Positions 24,711 to 32,679 of a DNA stretch of 64,000 nucleotides are shown piece by piece. The stretch is from contig JAAYUI010000019.1 of assembly GCA_012517765.1 (NCBI GenBank), positions 62,001 to 126,000 of the forward strand. Direction: 5' to 3'. The first letter of the stretch is position 1; the number at the start of each line of letters is the position of its first letter. The notes beneath the pieces were generated by a model, which made no database searches, was not told the origin of the DNA, and was given only the letters and a program-made list of their open reading frames with translations. The DNA is from Caldisericales bacterium. Its GTDB lineage: Bacteria; Caldisericota; Caldisericia; JAAYUI01. The position numbers and the translations under genes were made by a program.

Positions 24711-27700
24711 TAGATTTCTACAAAGCTATATCTGCAATTGATCCGTCACTCGAAATTGAAAAGTTTGTTGCCAAGACTCTTGAAGTAGCCTGTTCCACGA
24801 TGGGTTTCATGTCAGGTGTTGTCATTCCGGTAGATTCAGAAATCGGGCCAGTAATCCATTACAACATGCCAAATGATGCCATGGAGATAATTCGCTCATG
24901 GCAAAATGAGTCCCGGAGGGACGAGAGCTTCGATTTCTGGGACGAGCCAGTCATCCGGAAGCCAATGGATAAACTGGCGAGGCTTTATGGAATAAAAGGC
25001 ACTGTAATACTCCCCCTGAGTGTTTCCAGTCTCCTTTTGGGCGATCTTGTAATGTTCGACACAAGGAGACGCACTCCCACAAATGATGAAAAAATAATGC
25101 TGGAACATGTCAGAACATTGCTTTCCATAACAATAGCAAACGAATCCAGAAGATACAAAACCAGATTTGATCAGGGCATCCATGAAAAACTTTTCAAAGG
25201 GGTTGCAAATGCCACCAATAGGCTGGTAACAAAAGGCTCCCTCAAGGAGGCACTTTCCCAGGCGATCAATGCGCTTGGAGAATCAACAGACATTGACATG
25301 GTCAACCTTAGCCAGTTCCTCAAGGATGGGGGATCGGGGAAACTGGTCGTGTCTGTACTGGGTCAATGGGTCAAGACATCCGACCATTTCGGCAAGCAGG
25401 AGCCCAGGAGCTTCATTTCAATAACCCCTCCTGACTTCGAGTTGCTATATGGCAGCCTGTCGGATGGAAAAACCGTAAAAGGTCTTGTCAGGGAGCTCCC
25501 TGACAGGGAGAGGCTGTTTTTTGAGGAAAAAGGCATCACATCCTTCATGATAGTACCAATATTTGTTGACAAGGAATTCTGGGGTGGAATAAGTTTTAGC
25601 GATTTTGTCCATGAAAGGACCTGGAGAAAAAATGACGAGTCGATCCTGGAAACCATGGCCGCAACAATCGGAGCATTTATTGAAAACAAGAGGAATGAAG
25701 AGAACCTGAAAAAGAGGGAGTCTGAAAATCTGGCAATCTTGAAGGCAATCCCGGAAATGATTTTCAGACTGGACCACTCCGGAAAACTCATCGACTACAA
25801 GACAGACAACGAGAGGGACCTTATAATGCCCGCAGATGCAAAAGGAAAAACCCTCGAGGAAATACTGCCAGAAAATGTAGCAAAAATAACCAGGGAGAAC
25901 CTCGAAAAAACGATACTGGAAGGCACAACAAGCATATACCAGTATCATGTTGAATCAGGCGGAAAAACAATATACAGGGAAGCCAGAATGGTTCCTTACA
26001 GTGGGAACCAGGTGCTTGTTCTGGCACGCGACATTACTGAACAAAAGCAGTTTATGGAACAACTCGAAGAGGCCAAAAAAATGGCGGAAGAGGCAAACAG
26101 GGCAAAAAGCGAGTTTCTGGCAAACATGTCTCATGAGATCAGGACCCCGCTCAACGCACTGCTTGGTTTTGTTGAACTGCTGGAAAATAATGCCAACTCA
26201 CCGGAATCCGCAAAATATCTCGCAGCAATAACAACGGCGGCAAATGCCATCAACACAATTACAGCTGACATTCTAGACATAACAAAAATAGAAGCTGGAA
26301 AATTAAAGCTCTCGCTTGCCCCTGACAATATCATGAATGTCGTGGGCGAGTCTGTTTTGCTTGTTAAACCAAAAGCCGAGTTGTCAAAAAACTCAATAGA
26401 AGTTGAATTTGGAGAGGGCTCAGAAAAAATGTGCCTCATCGACTCCCCGAAATTGAGGCAGGTTTTGGTGAACCTTCTCGACAATGCTGCAAAATTTACG
26501 AAGAAGGGCCACATCACTGTAAAAGTGGCCGTGAAAAAGGAAACAGAATCAAAAATCGACTACGAAATATCAGTGAGTGATACCGGAATAGGGATCCCGG
26601 GAGAGATGAGGGAGAAGATATTCCAGGCGTTCATGCAGGTTGATGGTTCATACTCAAGACGCTTTGGTGGAGCAGGCCTTGGTCTTGCAATTACAAGAGG
26701 GATCCTTGATGCAATGGGTGGAACAATAAGTGTGACCGAAAGTAACCATAATGAAAACGGAACTACGTTTCTGATCGGCCTTCCTCTGTCAAAAACTGAC
26801 AACACCACCAAGCAGTATATTCACAAACCAATCAGGGCATTTGTTCATATTGGTTCGTTGCAACTCAAAGACTTGGCCACAAACCTGCTGTCAAAAGTAG
26901 GAGCAACTGTCGAGGAATCCATCTGGGCAGAAGGGCCCGGACTGATAATCACAGAAAATCCCGGGGGCAATAAAAATACCGAGAGATGGCCGGAAGAATG
27001 CAATGTTCTGGTGATAGGCGAAGACACCGCCTGCCTTGCAGGTGATGAATCAAACAGAGATGATTTTATAAAGTCATTTTTTTCCTGTCTTTCAAGACTT
27101 TACCCATGGAACTATGAAATGGCATCAAGAATAGTCGAGGGTAAAAAAATATTGCTTGTTGAAGACAACAGGATGAACATTGCGCTTATGGAAGAGATAT
27201 CCAAAACAATCCATTGCGAGATGGTTTCTACAACTTCCAGCCTTGCCGCTGTCAACCTGGCACTTAAAAACCATTTCGATATCTGCCTTATGGATATCCA
27301 GATGCCTGACTTGTCAGGGCTTGATGCAACAATGCAGATAAGATACAACGAGGAAAAAGAACACAGGCAGAGATTGCCTATAATAGCACTGACGGCATTT
27401 GCCACCGAAGATGACAAAAAGAAATGCCTTGATGGGGGAATGGATGGCTATCTTTCCAAACCGATAAAAATCGTCGATCTGGTAACAGGAATGGCCCAAG
27501 TAATACTGAAAACAGGTCTTGGGCCAGAAAAGGACGCCTTGTCGGCCCTCTCGGAAAAATTGCTAATTGAAAAAACAAGACTCAAAGAAATGATGGCGGA
27601 ATATGTGGCAACAAGCTTGAGGAATATCAATGAGATAAAAACGGAGCTCGAAAAAGAAGACTTCAAAAGATCCTCAAGGTGCGCACATGAAATTAAGGGT

Positions 27701-27862
27701 ATGGCATACGATGAAGTCCTTTTCAAAGCAGTGGTAGATCTTGAATCGTCACTCAGGGTGGAGGACGGGCAAAAATCTTTTGAGAATCTGGCAATACTCG
27801 AAAAGGAGCTGAAAAATTTCAGCGAAAGCCTGGGGCTCGGAACTGGACCTTGCCAGCAGTAA
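24707..27862 (+). CDS. Hybrid sensor histidine kinase (GAF-GAF-PAS-HK-REC-HPt)
   Basis: 1051 residues from ATG 24707 (ATGA overlap with the upstream stop). There is no membrane helix, so it is a cytosolic sensor. Order: two GAF-like domains (about 1-150 and 155-330), a PAS domain (about 345-455), a dimerisation helix with phospho-acceptor H476 in ANMSHEIRTPLN, a HATPase domain (VLVNLLDNAAKF, DTGIGIPG, FGGAGLGLAI), a short degenerate receiver-like stretch (about 705-800), a true receiver with D863 (LMDIQMPDLSG), and a C-terminal HPt with H994 (CAHEIKG). It therefore holds a whole phosphorelay. The final output regulator is not in this neighbourhood. Confidence 0.93.
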   Translation: MIDFYKAISAIDPSLEIEKFVAKTLEVACSTMGFMSGVVIPVDSEIGPVIHYNMPNDAMEIIRSWQNESRRDESFDFWDEPVIRKPMDKLARLYGIKGTVILPLSVSSLLLGDLVMFDTRRRTPTNDEKIMLEHVRTLLSITIANESRRYKTRFDQGIHEKLFKGVANATNRLVTKGSLKEALSQAINALGESTDIDMVNLSQFLKDGGSGKLVVSVLGQWVKTSDHFGKQEPRSFISITPPDFELLYGSLSDGKTVKGLVRELPDRERLFFEEKGITSFMIVPIFVDKEFWGGISFSDFVHERTWRKNDESILETMAATIGAFIENKRNEENLKKRESENLAILKAIPEMIFRLDHSGKLIDYKTDNERDLIMPADAKGKTLEEILPENVAKITRENLEKTILEGTTSIYQYHVESGGKTIYREARMVPYSGNQVLVLARDITEQKQFMEQLEEAKKMAEEANRAKSEFLANMSHEIRTPLNALLGFVELLENNANSPESAKYLAAITTAANAINTITADILDITKIEAGKLKLSLAPDNIMNVVGESVLLVKPKAELSKNSIEVEFGEGSEKMCLIDSPKLRQVLVNLLDNAAKFTKKGHITVKVAVKKETESKIDYEISVSDTGIGIPGEMREKIFQAFMQVDGSYSRRFGGAGLGLAITRGILDAMGGTISVTESNHNENGTTFLIGLPLSKTDNTTKQYIHKPIRAFVHIGSLQLKDLATNLLSKVGATVEESIWAEGPGLIITENPGGNKNTERWPEECNVLVIGEDTACLAGDESNRDDFIKSFFSCLSRLYPWNYEMASRIVEGKKILLVEDNRMNIALMEEISKTIHCEMVSTTSSLAAVNLALKNHFDICLMDIQMPDLSGLDATMQIRYNEEKEHRQRLPIIALTAFATEDDKKKCLDGGMDGYLSKPIKIVDLVTGMAQVILKTGLGPEKDALSALSEKLLIEKTRLKEMMAEYVATSLRNINEIKTELEKEDFKRSSRCAHEIKGMAYDEVLFKAVVDLESSLRVEDGQKSFENLAILEKELKNFSESLGLGTGPCQQ

Positions 27863-28240
27863 TCAGCTTATTGACTGGATCAGACCGTAGACTGCCTCGA
27901 TAGTATGGTCTGAAAGCTTTGAGTTTTGTATAAGTTCTATTAACTCTTCTTTTCCAACTGGCTGGTTTTGGTAATTCTCTTCCGCAGCTTTTCTTGATCT
28001 TCTTTTGGTTGATGGATAGCGGGTTTTGTCCCTCATCCTGAAAAGCTCCTGCAACGGAATGCCCAGAGACTCGGAAAGTGCCTGGAGAGTCAGATCTTTT
28101 GGTCTTGCCTTGTCTTTGATGACCTTCCATATTGTTGGTGTTGCCATATTGCAGGATTTCGCAAGTTCTGCAAAGGTCACTTTCTTCTGCAACCTCTGGT
28201 GATTAAGAAACTCCCCTAATGTTGTTGTTTGTTTTGCCAT
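27863..28240 (-). CDS. XRE-family helix-turn-helix regulator
   Basis: 125 residues. The N-terminal half is a Cro/CI-type helix-turn-helix (LGEFLNHQRLQKKVTFAELAKSCNMATPTIWKVIKDKARPKDLTLQALSESLGIPLQEL split over about residues 8-66). A Lys/Arg-rich linker and a helical tail (KEELIELIQNSKLSDHTIE) follow. The stop abuts the stop of the convergent histidine kinase with no base between. A promoter with TTGCAT-17-TAAGAT ends 9 bases before the ATG, and there is no Shine-Dalgarno sequence. Target unknown; it resembles the other XRE gene at 32273 in layout but not closely in sequence. Confidence 0.85.
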   Translation of the reverse strand: MAKQTTTLGEFLNHQRLQKKVTFAELAKSCNMATPTIWKVIKDKARPKDLTLQALSESLGIPLQELFRMRDKTRYPSTKRRSRKAAEENYQNQPVGKEELIELIQNSKLSDHTIEAVYGLIQSIS

Positions 28241-28249
28241 CTTGTTTTA

Positions 28250-28278
28250 ATCTTATACTAACACTTAAAAAAATGCAA
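28250..28278 (-). promoter_or_regulatory. Promoter of the XRE gene (near-leaderless)
   Basis: On the minus strand, TTGCAT (28278-28273), a 17-base spacer and TAAGAT (28255-28250), followed by 9 bases and the ATG at 28240. Confidence 0.45.
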
Positions 28279-28334
28279 TAGTCAGGCAGGAACAAAAAAG
28301 ACATCATCTGGAATTTGGTTATGGGATCAAGAAA

Positions 28335-28410
28335 TGGTGGCGAGGGTGGGAATCGGACCCACGACACCGCGGGTATGAGCCGCGTGCTCTGACCGCTGAG
28401 CTACCTCGCC
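28335..28410 (-). tRNA. tRNA-Met (CAT anticodon), elongator or Ile2 type
   Basis: A 76-base cloverleaf with encoded CCA. The acceptor stem is GGCGAGG/CCTCGCC, the D-arm GCTCAGCGGTCAGAGC, the anticodon arm CGCGG-CTCATAC-CCGCG with anticodon CAT, and the T-arm GTGGG-TCCGATT-CCCAC. The G1-C72 pair is fully matched, so it is not the initiator tRNA, which has a mismatch there. A CAT anticodon could also be the lysidine-modified isoleucine tRNA. Confidence 0.95.
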
Positions 28411-28427
28411 TTGATACACTTCACGAC

Positions 28428-28455
28428 ATATTAGTGAAATCTGCACAAAACACAA
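28428..28455 (-). promoter_or_regulatory. Candidate promoter of tRNA-Met
   Basis: On the minus strand, TTGTGT (28455-28450), a 16-base spacer and TAATAT (28433-28428), followed by 17 bases to the mature tRNA 5' end at 28410. Confidence 0.4.
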
Positions 28456-28460
28456 GGGCT

Positions 28461-28889
28461 TTATCTAAATAAAGATAAAATCCAGTTCCAGACAAGTACA
28501 AATGGGTTCGGTTTTTTCTGTTCGGTCTTCTCCCTGAATATCAGGTTGGATTGCGACAGGATATTGTTCCCCTCGTCATCCTTGCAGATGTATATCATCT
28601 CGCCTGGGTGTACCATTTGCCACTGTTCCCTGGCCAGTTTTTCATAAACTCCTGGATTGATATCAAGTTCGTTCTTCGCAACATTTATGTCATTTTTGAG
28701 GGAATTTATTGATTCGTCAAGAGATTTTGCCTCAATCAGCAGGTTAGCCACTCTGTAGTCGATCTGGGCTATCGGCCTGAGTAAAAAATACAACACTGCA
28801 AGCACAACCAGAAAAACCATTATCCTTCCGGTGGCAATCGTAATTTTTTTTGCCCTACTTTTTGGCACAGAACTGATTCTAGACTCCAT
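28461..28889 (-). CDS. FtsB/DivIC-like septum formation protein
   Basis: 142 residues. A basic cytoplasmic N-terminus (SRAKKITIATGR) precedes one membrane helix (IMVFLVVLAVLYFLL, about 24-38). A coiled-coil follows (VANLLIEAKSLDESINSLKNDINVAKNELDINP), then the conserved YEKLAREQWQMVHPGEMIYI, which is the FtsB/DivIC signature region. These proteins join FtsL and FtsQ/DivIB at the division septum. A hydrophobic/Trp tail (FVLVWNWILSLF) is unusual and could contact the membrane. The ATG at 28889 is chosen; a TTG at 28898 is possible. No Shine-Dalgarno sequence or clear promoter is visible. Confidence 0.8.
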   Translation of the reverse strand: MESRISSVPKSRAKKITIATGRIMVFLVVLAVLYFLLRPIAQIDYRVANLLIEAKSLDESINSLKNDINVAKNELDINPGVYEKLAREQWQMVHPGEMIYICKDDEGNNILSQSNLIFREKTEQKKPNPFVLVWNWILSLFR

Positions 28890-28911
28890 CCAGACCAAAT
28901 CAAGTATTGAG

Positions 28912-28939
28912 TTGACAGGTACACCTGCCGGCCTATGAT
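28912..28939 (+). promoter_or_regulatory. Leaderless promoter of the cobO-meaB operon
   Basis: A consensus TTGACA (28912-28917), a 16-base spacer and TATGAT (28934-28939), with ATG 28948 after only 8 bases. No Shine-Dalgarno sequence fits in that space. Confidence 0.7.
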
Positions 28940-28947
28940 TGACACTG

Positions 28948-29469
28948 ATGAGCCTTGGAAAAATTCAAGTTTACACCGGCAACGGCAAGGGCAAGACAAC
29001 GTGCGCTTTCGGTCTGTCAATGAGGGCCAGGGGGCACAAAAAAAATGTTCTTTTTGTGCAGTTCATGAAGGGTTCAGAAGACTACGGCGAGCTTGAATCA
29101 GCGCGACTGCTTGGCATAAAGGTCTTGCAATTTGGAAGGCCCACATTTGTAAATCCGGAAAACCCAGATCCCATAGACATTGGACTTGCAAAGGAAGGCC
29201 TGTCTTTCCTGAAAAAAGAAAGTGTTTCCGGAAGCTGGGACATAATAGTTGCCGACGAGATAAATGTTGCCATTCATTTTGGGCTGATAAATCTTGAAGA
29301 AACAAAAAAAATGCTCGCCGAAAAAAATGCCGGAACAGAGATGGTGTTTACTGGAAGATATGCTCATCCGGAAATTATCGATATGGCAGACCTTGTTACA
29401 GAAATGAAAGAAATAAAACACTATTTCAACACACAAAACCTTGAGGCGAGGGAAGGCATTGAATACTGA
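28948..29469 (+). CDS. cobO: Cob(I)yrinic acid a,c-diamide adenosyltransferase (CobO/BtuR type)
   Basis: 173 residues. It transfers adenosyl from ATP to cob(I)alamin-type corrinoids, making adenosylcobalamin. The P-loop GNGKGKTT (11-18) and the family segments VLFVQFMKG, VADEINVAIHFGLI and EMVFTGRYAHPEIIDMADLVTEM are all present. Start ATG 28948 sits 8 bases behind a TATGAT box; an in-frame TTG at 28939 would overlap that box. The gene overlaps meaB by 11 bases, and a B12-binding mutase subunit follows, so it likely supplies the coenzyme to that mutase. Confidence 0.93.
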   Translation: MSLGKIQVYTGNGKGKTTCAFGLSMRARGHKKNVLFVQFMKGSEDYGELESARLLGIKVLQFGRPTFVNPENPDPIDIGLAKEGLSFLKKESVSGSWDIIVADEINVAIHFGLINLEETKKMLAEKNAGTEMVFTGRYAHPEIIDMADLVTEMKEIKHYFNTQNLEAREGIEY

Positions 29470-30391
29470 AACAGTTGAAAGGGCAAAGGCTGGCAATCAC
29501 CAGGCCCAGGCAGAGATCATAACATATCTGGAGAACGGGAAAAATCCCGAGGCAATATTTGGCAGTTCCTATCATTGCATTGGCAAGGCCCACAGAATAG
29601 GGATAACGGGGCCTCCGGGGGCTGGCAAAAGCACGGTGGTTTCAAAACTCATAACGGAGGTCAGGAGGTCCGGTTCAAAATGTGCCGTTGTTGCCTGCGA
29701 TCCAAGCTCTCCATACACTCACGGTGCGCTCCTTGGAGACAGGACAAGGATGGTCGACCATTTCACCGACCCCGGTGTGTTCATCAGATCGATGGCAACA
29801 AGGGGCAATCTTGGCGGACTTGCACCAACAACTTCCATCGTGGCCGATTTTCTGGATTTCTGCGGCTATCCGGTGATTCTCATTGAGACCGTCGGCGTTG
29901 GCCAGACAGAAGTGGACGTGGTGTCCAAAACTGACACGGTCGTAGTAATAATAACTCCTGAATCAGGCGATTCGATACAGATGATGAAAGCCGGACTCCT
30001 TGAGGGCGCAGACGTCTTTTGCATCAACAAGACGGACCGCCCTGGCGGCGATGCCATGGAGGCTGATCTAACATTTGGCCTTGGACTTTCGTCAAGGAGC
30101 TGGGCGCCTCCAATAGTCAAAACTGTGGCCAAGGAGAGCATTGGCATATCCGAGCTTTATACCCAGATAAAAAAGCACATGGAACACCTCGTCAAAAATG
30201 ATGAGAGAGACAAAAAATGTATGGAAAGGTATTTTTCAGAAGTAGATTTCTGGCTTGAAAGTTTTATTTTTGACAAAACACTCGAGCCAGAAAGAAAAAA
30301 ATTCATCCAGAAGTCTTTCGGCGAAGACACCCCTCCATGGGTTGTTGCCAAAACTTTGTGGAAAAATAAAATGGAGGAACCATGGCAATAA
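29459..30391 (+). CDS. meaB: Methylmalonyl-CoA mutase-associated GTPase (MeaB/ArgK)
   Basis: 310 residues. MeaB is a G3E-type GTPase that gates loading and protects the adenosylcobalamin cofactor of methylmalonyl-CoA mutase. Visible motifs are Walker [10 protein letters not shown] (51-59), [36 protein letters not shown] and the guanine-specificity motif NKTD. The TTG at 29459 is preferred because the GAGGGAAGG run lies just upstream; another TTG at 29441 adds six residues. It overlaps cobO and the B12-binding subunit gene by about 10 bases each, so all three are translated together. Confidence 0.93.
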   Translation: MNTETVERAKAGNHQAQAEIITYLENGKNPEAIFGSSYHCIGKAHRIGITGPPGAGKSTVVSKLITEVRRSGSKCAVVACDPSSPYTHGALLGDRTRMVDHFTDPGVFIRSMATRGNLGGLAPTTSIVADFLDFCGYPVILIETVGVGQTEVDVVSKTDTVVVIITPESGDSIQMMKAGLLEGADVFCINKTDRPGGDAMEADLTFGLGLSSRSWAPPIVKTVAKESIGISELYTQIKKHMEHLVKNDERDKKCMERYFSEVDFWLESFIFDKTLEPERKKFIQKSFGEDTPPWVVAKTLWKNKMEEPWQ

Positions 30392-30777
30392 AAGTCATAA
30401 TCGCTAAACCAGGTCTCGATGGTCACGACAGGGGCGCCAAGGTAATTGCACAGGCCCTTCGTGATGCTGGGATGGAGGTTGTTTACACCGGTCTTCACCA
30501 GACACCAGAGATGATCATACGGGCAGCAATACAGGAAGATGTCGATGTCATAGGAGTATCAATTCTTTCTGGAGCACACATGTCAATCGTCCCAAGGATC
30601 ATTGAAAAAATGAAGGAAAATGGTGTATGGGGCAAACCACTCTTTGTGGGCGGGATCATACCTGCAGACGATGCCGAGGAACTGAAAAAAATCGGCGTTT
30701 CGGCCGTTTTTGGCCCTGGAACACCAACCTCAAAAGTAATCGAATTTATCAATTCTGTAGTGAAGGATAAAAAATAG
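30382..30777 (+). CDS. Methylmalonyl-CoA mutase small subunit / B12-binding domain
   Basis: 131 residues, a stand-alone cobalamin-binding domain. The base-off/His-on motif DGHDRG (13-18, His15 as the cobalt ligand) and later GVSILSGAH and VGGIIP are those of methylmalonyl-CoA mutase C-terminal domains. A mutase of the split type needs a separate large catalytic subunit, which is not in this window. An AATGGAGGAACC stretch supplies a Shine-Dalgarno site before the ATG at 30382. The preceding meaB and cobO genes agree with a mutase of methylmalonyl/ethylmalonyl type. Confidence 0.92.
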   Translation: MAIKVIIAKPGLDGHDRGAKVIAQALRDAGMEVVYTGLHQTPEMIIRAAIQEDVDVIGVSILSGAHMSIVPRIIEKMKENGVWGKPLFVGGIIPADDAEELKKIGVSAVFGPGTPTSKVIEFINSVVKDKK

Positions 30778-30791
30778 GTTCAGGAGGAGTG

Positions 30792-32276
30792 ATGGACATT
30801 TTTACTAAACCCCTTCAAGTGGGGAATCTGATTTCCGGGCTAGGACCGGACGAGTTGAGGGAGATGGCGAAGAAAGACGAGAGAACCACAGAATTTGGTT
30901 CCGCTTCCTACGTCACAAAAATCAGGAACAGGTCGGCAAAATTCACTGAAATTGTCGGGATTGAGCCAACTAAGTCCCAGGTGGAGACAATCCTCAAGGT
31001 GAGGGAATACCTCAAGGACAAGGAGGTCATCTACACAGAGCGCACCATGTGCCAGACGCCAGGATACCAGATACCCTGCAGACTCTACATCACAAAACCA
31101 TACGCCAGAATTCCATACATGTGGCAGAACTTGCTCTTCCCGCCAACAAAGCTTGATCGTCCTTTCCTCACAACAGTTGATGTCCCGGAATGGCCGGAAA
31201 GAAAGGTCATAGTGAATGCGCTTGATGGCGTCACCTATGTCCTTGGGACTGACTACTTTGGGGAAGTAAAGAAATCATTCCTCAGGATGACAATGTACCG
31301 TGGCAAGCAGGACGGTGGTCTTGGTCTTCATGCGGGTTCAAAGCTGATCAGGGTCAGGGATGTCAATGGAAAACTTGTTGAAAAAGGAGTAATCCTCTTT
31401 GGTCTTTCTGGAACAGGTAAGACTACGCTGACATGCCACCACCACTTCCTCGATGGTGATGAGGGTGTGGCAATACGCCAGGATGATGTTGTAATAATTT
31501 ATCCGGACACAAGGTGCGTAGGAACAGAGAGAAACTTTTACATCAAAACGGAAGGCCTGGAGCCTGTTGGACAACCAGTTCTTTACAATGCAGCCGTGGC
31601 AAAAACTGCTGTCCTGGAAAATGTTCATGTTGCAGAAAACGGCAAAGTCGATTTCCTTAACTACGAAGATGTAGGGACAAATGGCAGATCAGTCGTACAA
31701 CGCTCGGACATCAAATTCACTGACAACGAAATCGATATCCCGAGGACCGACATGATGGTCTTCATCACCCGCAGGGACGACATTGTCCCACCAGTTGCAA
31801 AATTGTCTCCAGAGCAGGCAGCAGCTTTTTTCATGCTTGGCGAATCAATTGAGACATCGGCAGGCGACCCAACAAAAGCTGGTCAATCAAAGCGCGAAGT
31901 TGGGACAAATCCGTTTATCGTTGGTCCACTCGATGATGAAGGCAACTACATCATGGATCTTCTGAGAAAAAACCCCCACATGGAGTGCTTCCTCCTCAAC
32001 ACCGGCAAGATCGGCAACAAGGAAAAGATCAAGATACAGGATTCTGTCGGAATACTCAAACAGATCGCAAGGGGTGCCGTAAAGTGGCGCAAGGATGATT
32101 ACTGGGGATACGAAGTCCTCTCGGAGTGTGAAGGAGTCGATATAAACAGGCTTGATCCAAGAAACTACTTTACACCGGAGGAATTGAAAGAAAAGAATGA
32201 TTCTCTCAGGAAAGAGCGCAGGGCCTGGCTCGACCAGTTCCTCTCTCTTGACCAGGACATCCAGAAGGTGGTCTAG
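30792..32276 (+). CDS. pckA: Phosphoenolpyruvate carboxykinase (ATP)
   Basis: 494 residues. It interconverts oxaloacetate and PEP with ATP. The phosphate-binding loop LFGLSGTGKTTL is the ATP-type signature (PF01293), and RMTMYRGKQDGGLGLHAGSK matches the substrate/metal region. ATG 30792 follows AGGAGG by 4 bases; GTG 30789 is too close to that site. The gene sits 14 bases after the mutase subunit, which fits a succinate/propionate to C3 route (methylmalonyl-CoA, then C4 acids, then PEP). It is a little shorter than E. coli PckA. Its stop shares CTAG with the convergent XRE gene. Confidence 0.88.
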   Translation: MDIFTKPLQVGNLISGLGPDELREMAKKDERTTEFGSASYVTKIRNRSAKFTEIVGIEPTKSQVETILKVREYLKDKEVIYTERTMCQTPGYQIPCRLYITKPYARIPYMWQNLLFPPTKLDRPFLTTVDVPEWPERKVIVNALDGVTYVLGTDYFGEVKKSFLRMTMYRGKQDGGLGLHAGSKLIRVRDVNGKLVEKGVILFGLSGTGKTTLTCHHHFLDGDEGVAIRQDDVVIIYPDTRCVGTERNFYIKTEGLEPVGQPVLYNAAVAKTAVLENVHVAENGKVDFLNYEDVGTNGRSVVQRSDIKFTDNEIDIPRTDMMVFITRRDDIVPPVAKLSPEQAAAFFMLGESIETSAGDPTKAGQSKREVGTNPFIVGPLDDEGNYIMDLLRKNPHMECFLLNTGKIGNKEKIKIQDSVGILKQIARGAVKWRKDDYWGYEVLSECEGVDINRLDPRNYFTPEELKEKNDSLRKERRAWLDQFLSLDQDIQKVV

Positions 32277-32617
32277 CCTATTTCAGACAAGACCATCGCA
32301 GCCTTGAACAGGGCCTCTTTCTTGTCGACGCTCAATGTAGGGTCCTCGAGTGCAAGTTGCTCGAGGGCCTTTTTTGTTCTGGAGAGATCAAACCCTTCTG
32401 ATGTTTTATACTGTGTCTGAACACATGTTTTTATGAGAAATTCAGATGGAAGGTCAAGATTTTCAGCCATCCCCAGAAGAACGTCCTGTCTTGGCTTGAC
32501 CAGATCATTGCATATCCGGTAAACACTCATAGAAGAAAGACCCAGCTTTGATGCAAGCCAGGCCTGTGTTTTACCCTTGCGTACCAGTGCTGTCTTTATA
32601 ATCACTCCCAGTGTCAT
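32273..32617 (-). CDS. XRE-family regulator, probably self-repressed
   Basis: 114 residues. The N-terminal helix-turn-helix (LGVIIKTALVRKGKTQAW, then LASKLGLSSMSVYRICNDLV) is followed by a helical tail. ATG 32617 is chosen over the two upstream ATGs (32641, 32626), because a TTGACA-16-TAAAAT promoter ends 7 bases before it and the other two would lie inside that promoter. A 10-base inverted repeat brackets the -10 box and covers the start codon. That layout points to autorepression. The gene overlaps the convergent pckA by 4 bases; targets beyond itself are unknown. Confidence 0.85.
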   Translation of the reverse strand: MTLGVIIKTALVRKGKTQAWLASKLGLSSMSVYRICNDLVKPRQDVLLGMAENLDLPSEFLIKTCVQTQYKTSEGFDLSRTKKALEQLALEDPTLSVDKKEALFKAAMVLSEIG

Positions 32618-32652
32618 GCCACACATTTTATTGTATGACATGACACTGTCAA
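32609..32652 (-). promoter_or_regulatory. Leaderless promoter and bracketing operator of the XRE gene
   Basis: The promoter is TTGACA (32652-32647), 16 bases, TAAAAT (32630-32625), then 7 bases to the ATG. A perfect 10-base inverted repeat has one arm, CAGTGTCATG, at 32648-32639 and the other, CATGACACTG, at 32618-32609, with 20 bases between. One arm starts at the -35 edge and the other covers the start codon. Confidence 0.65.
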
Positions 32653-32679
32653 ACGATTTTTTGTCGGTTTTAAACTATT

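Noticed and set aside
28912-28947. Cobalamin riboswitch before cobO
   Set aside because: The promoter lies 8 bases from the start codon, leaving no leader.
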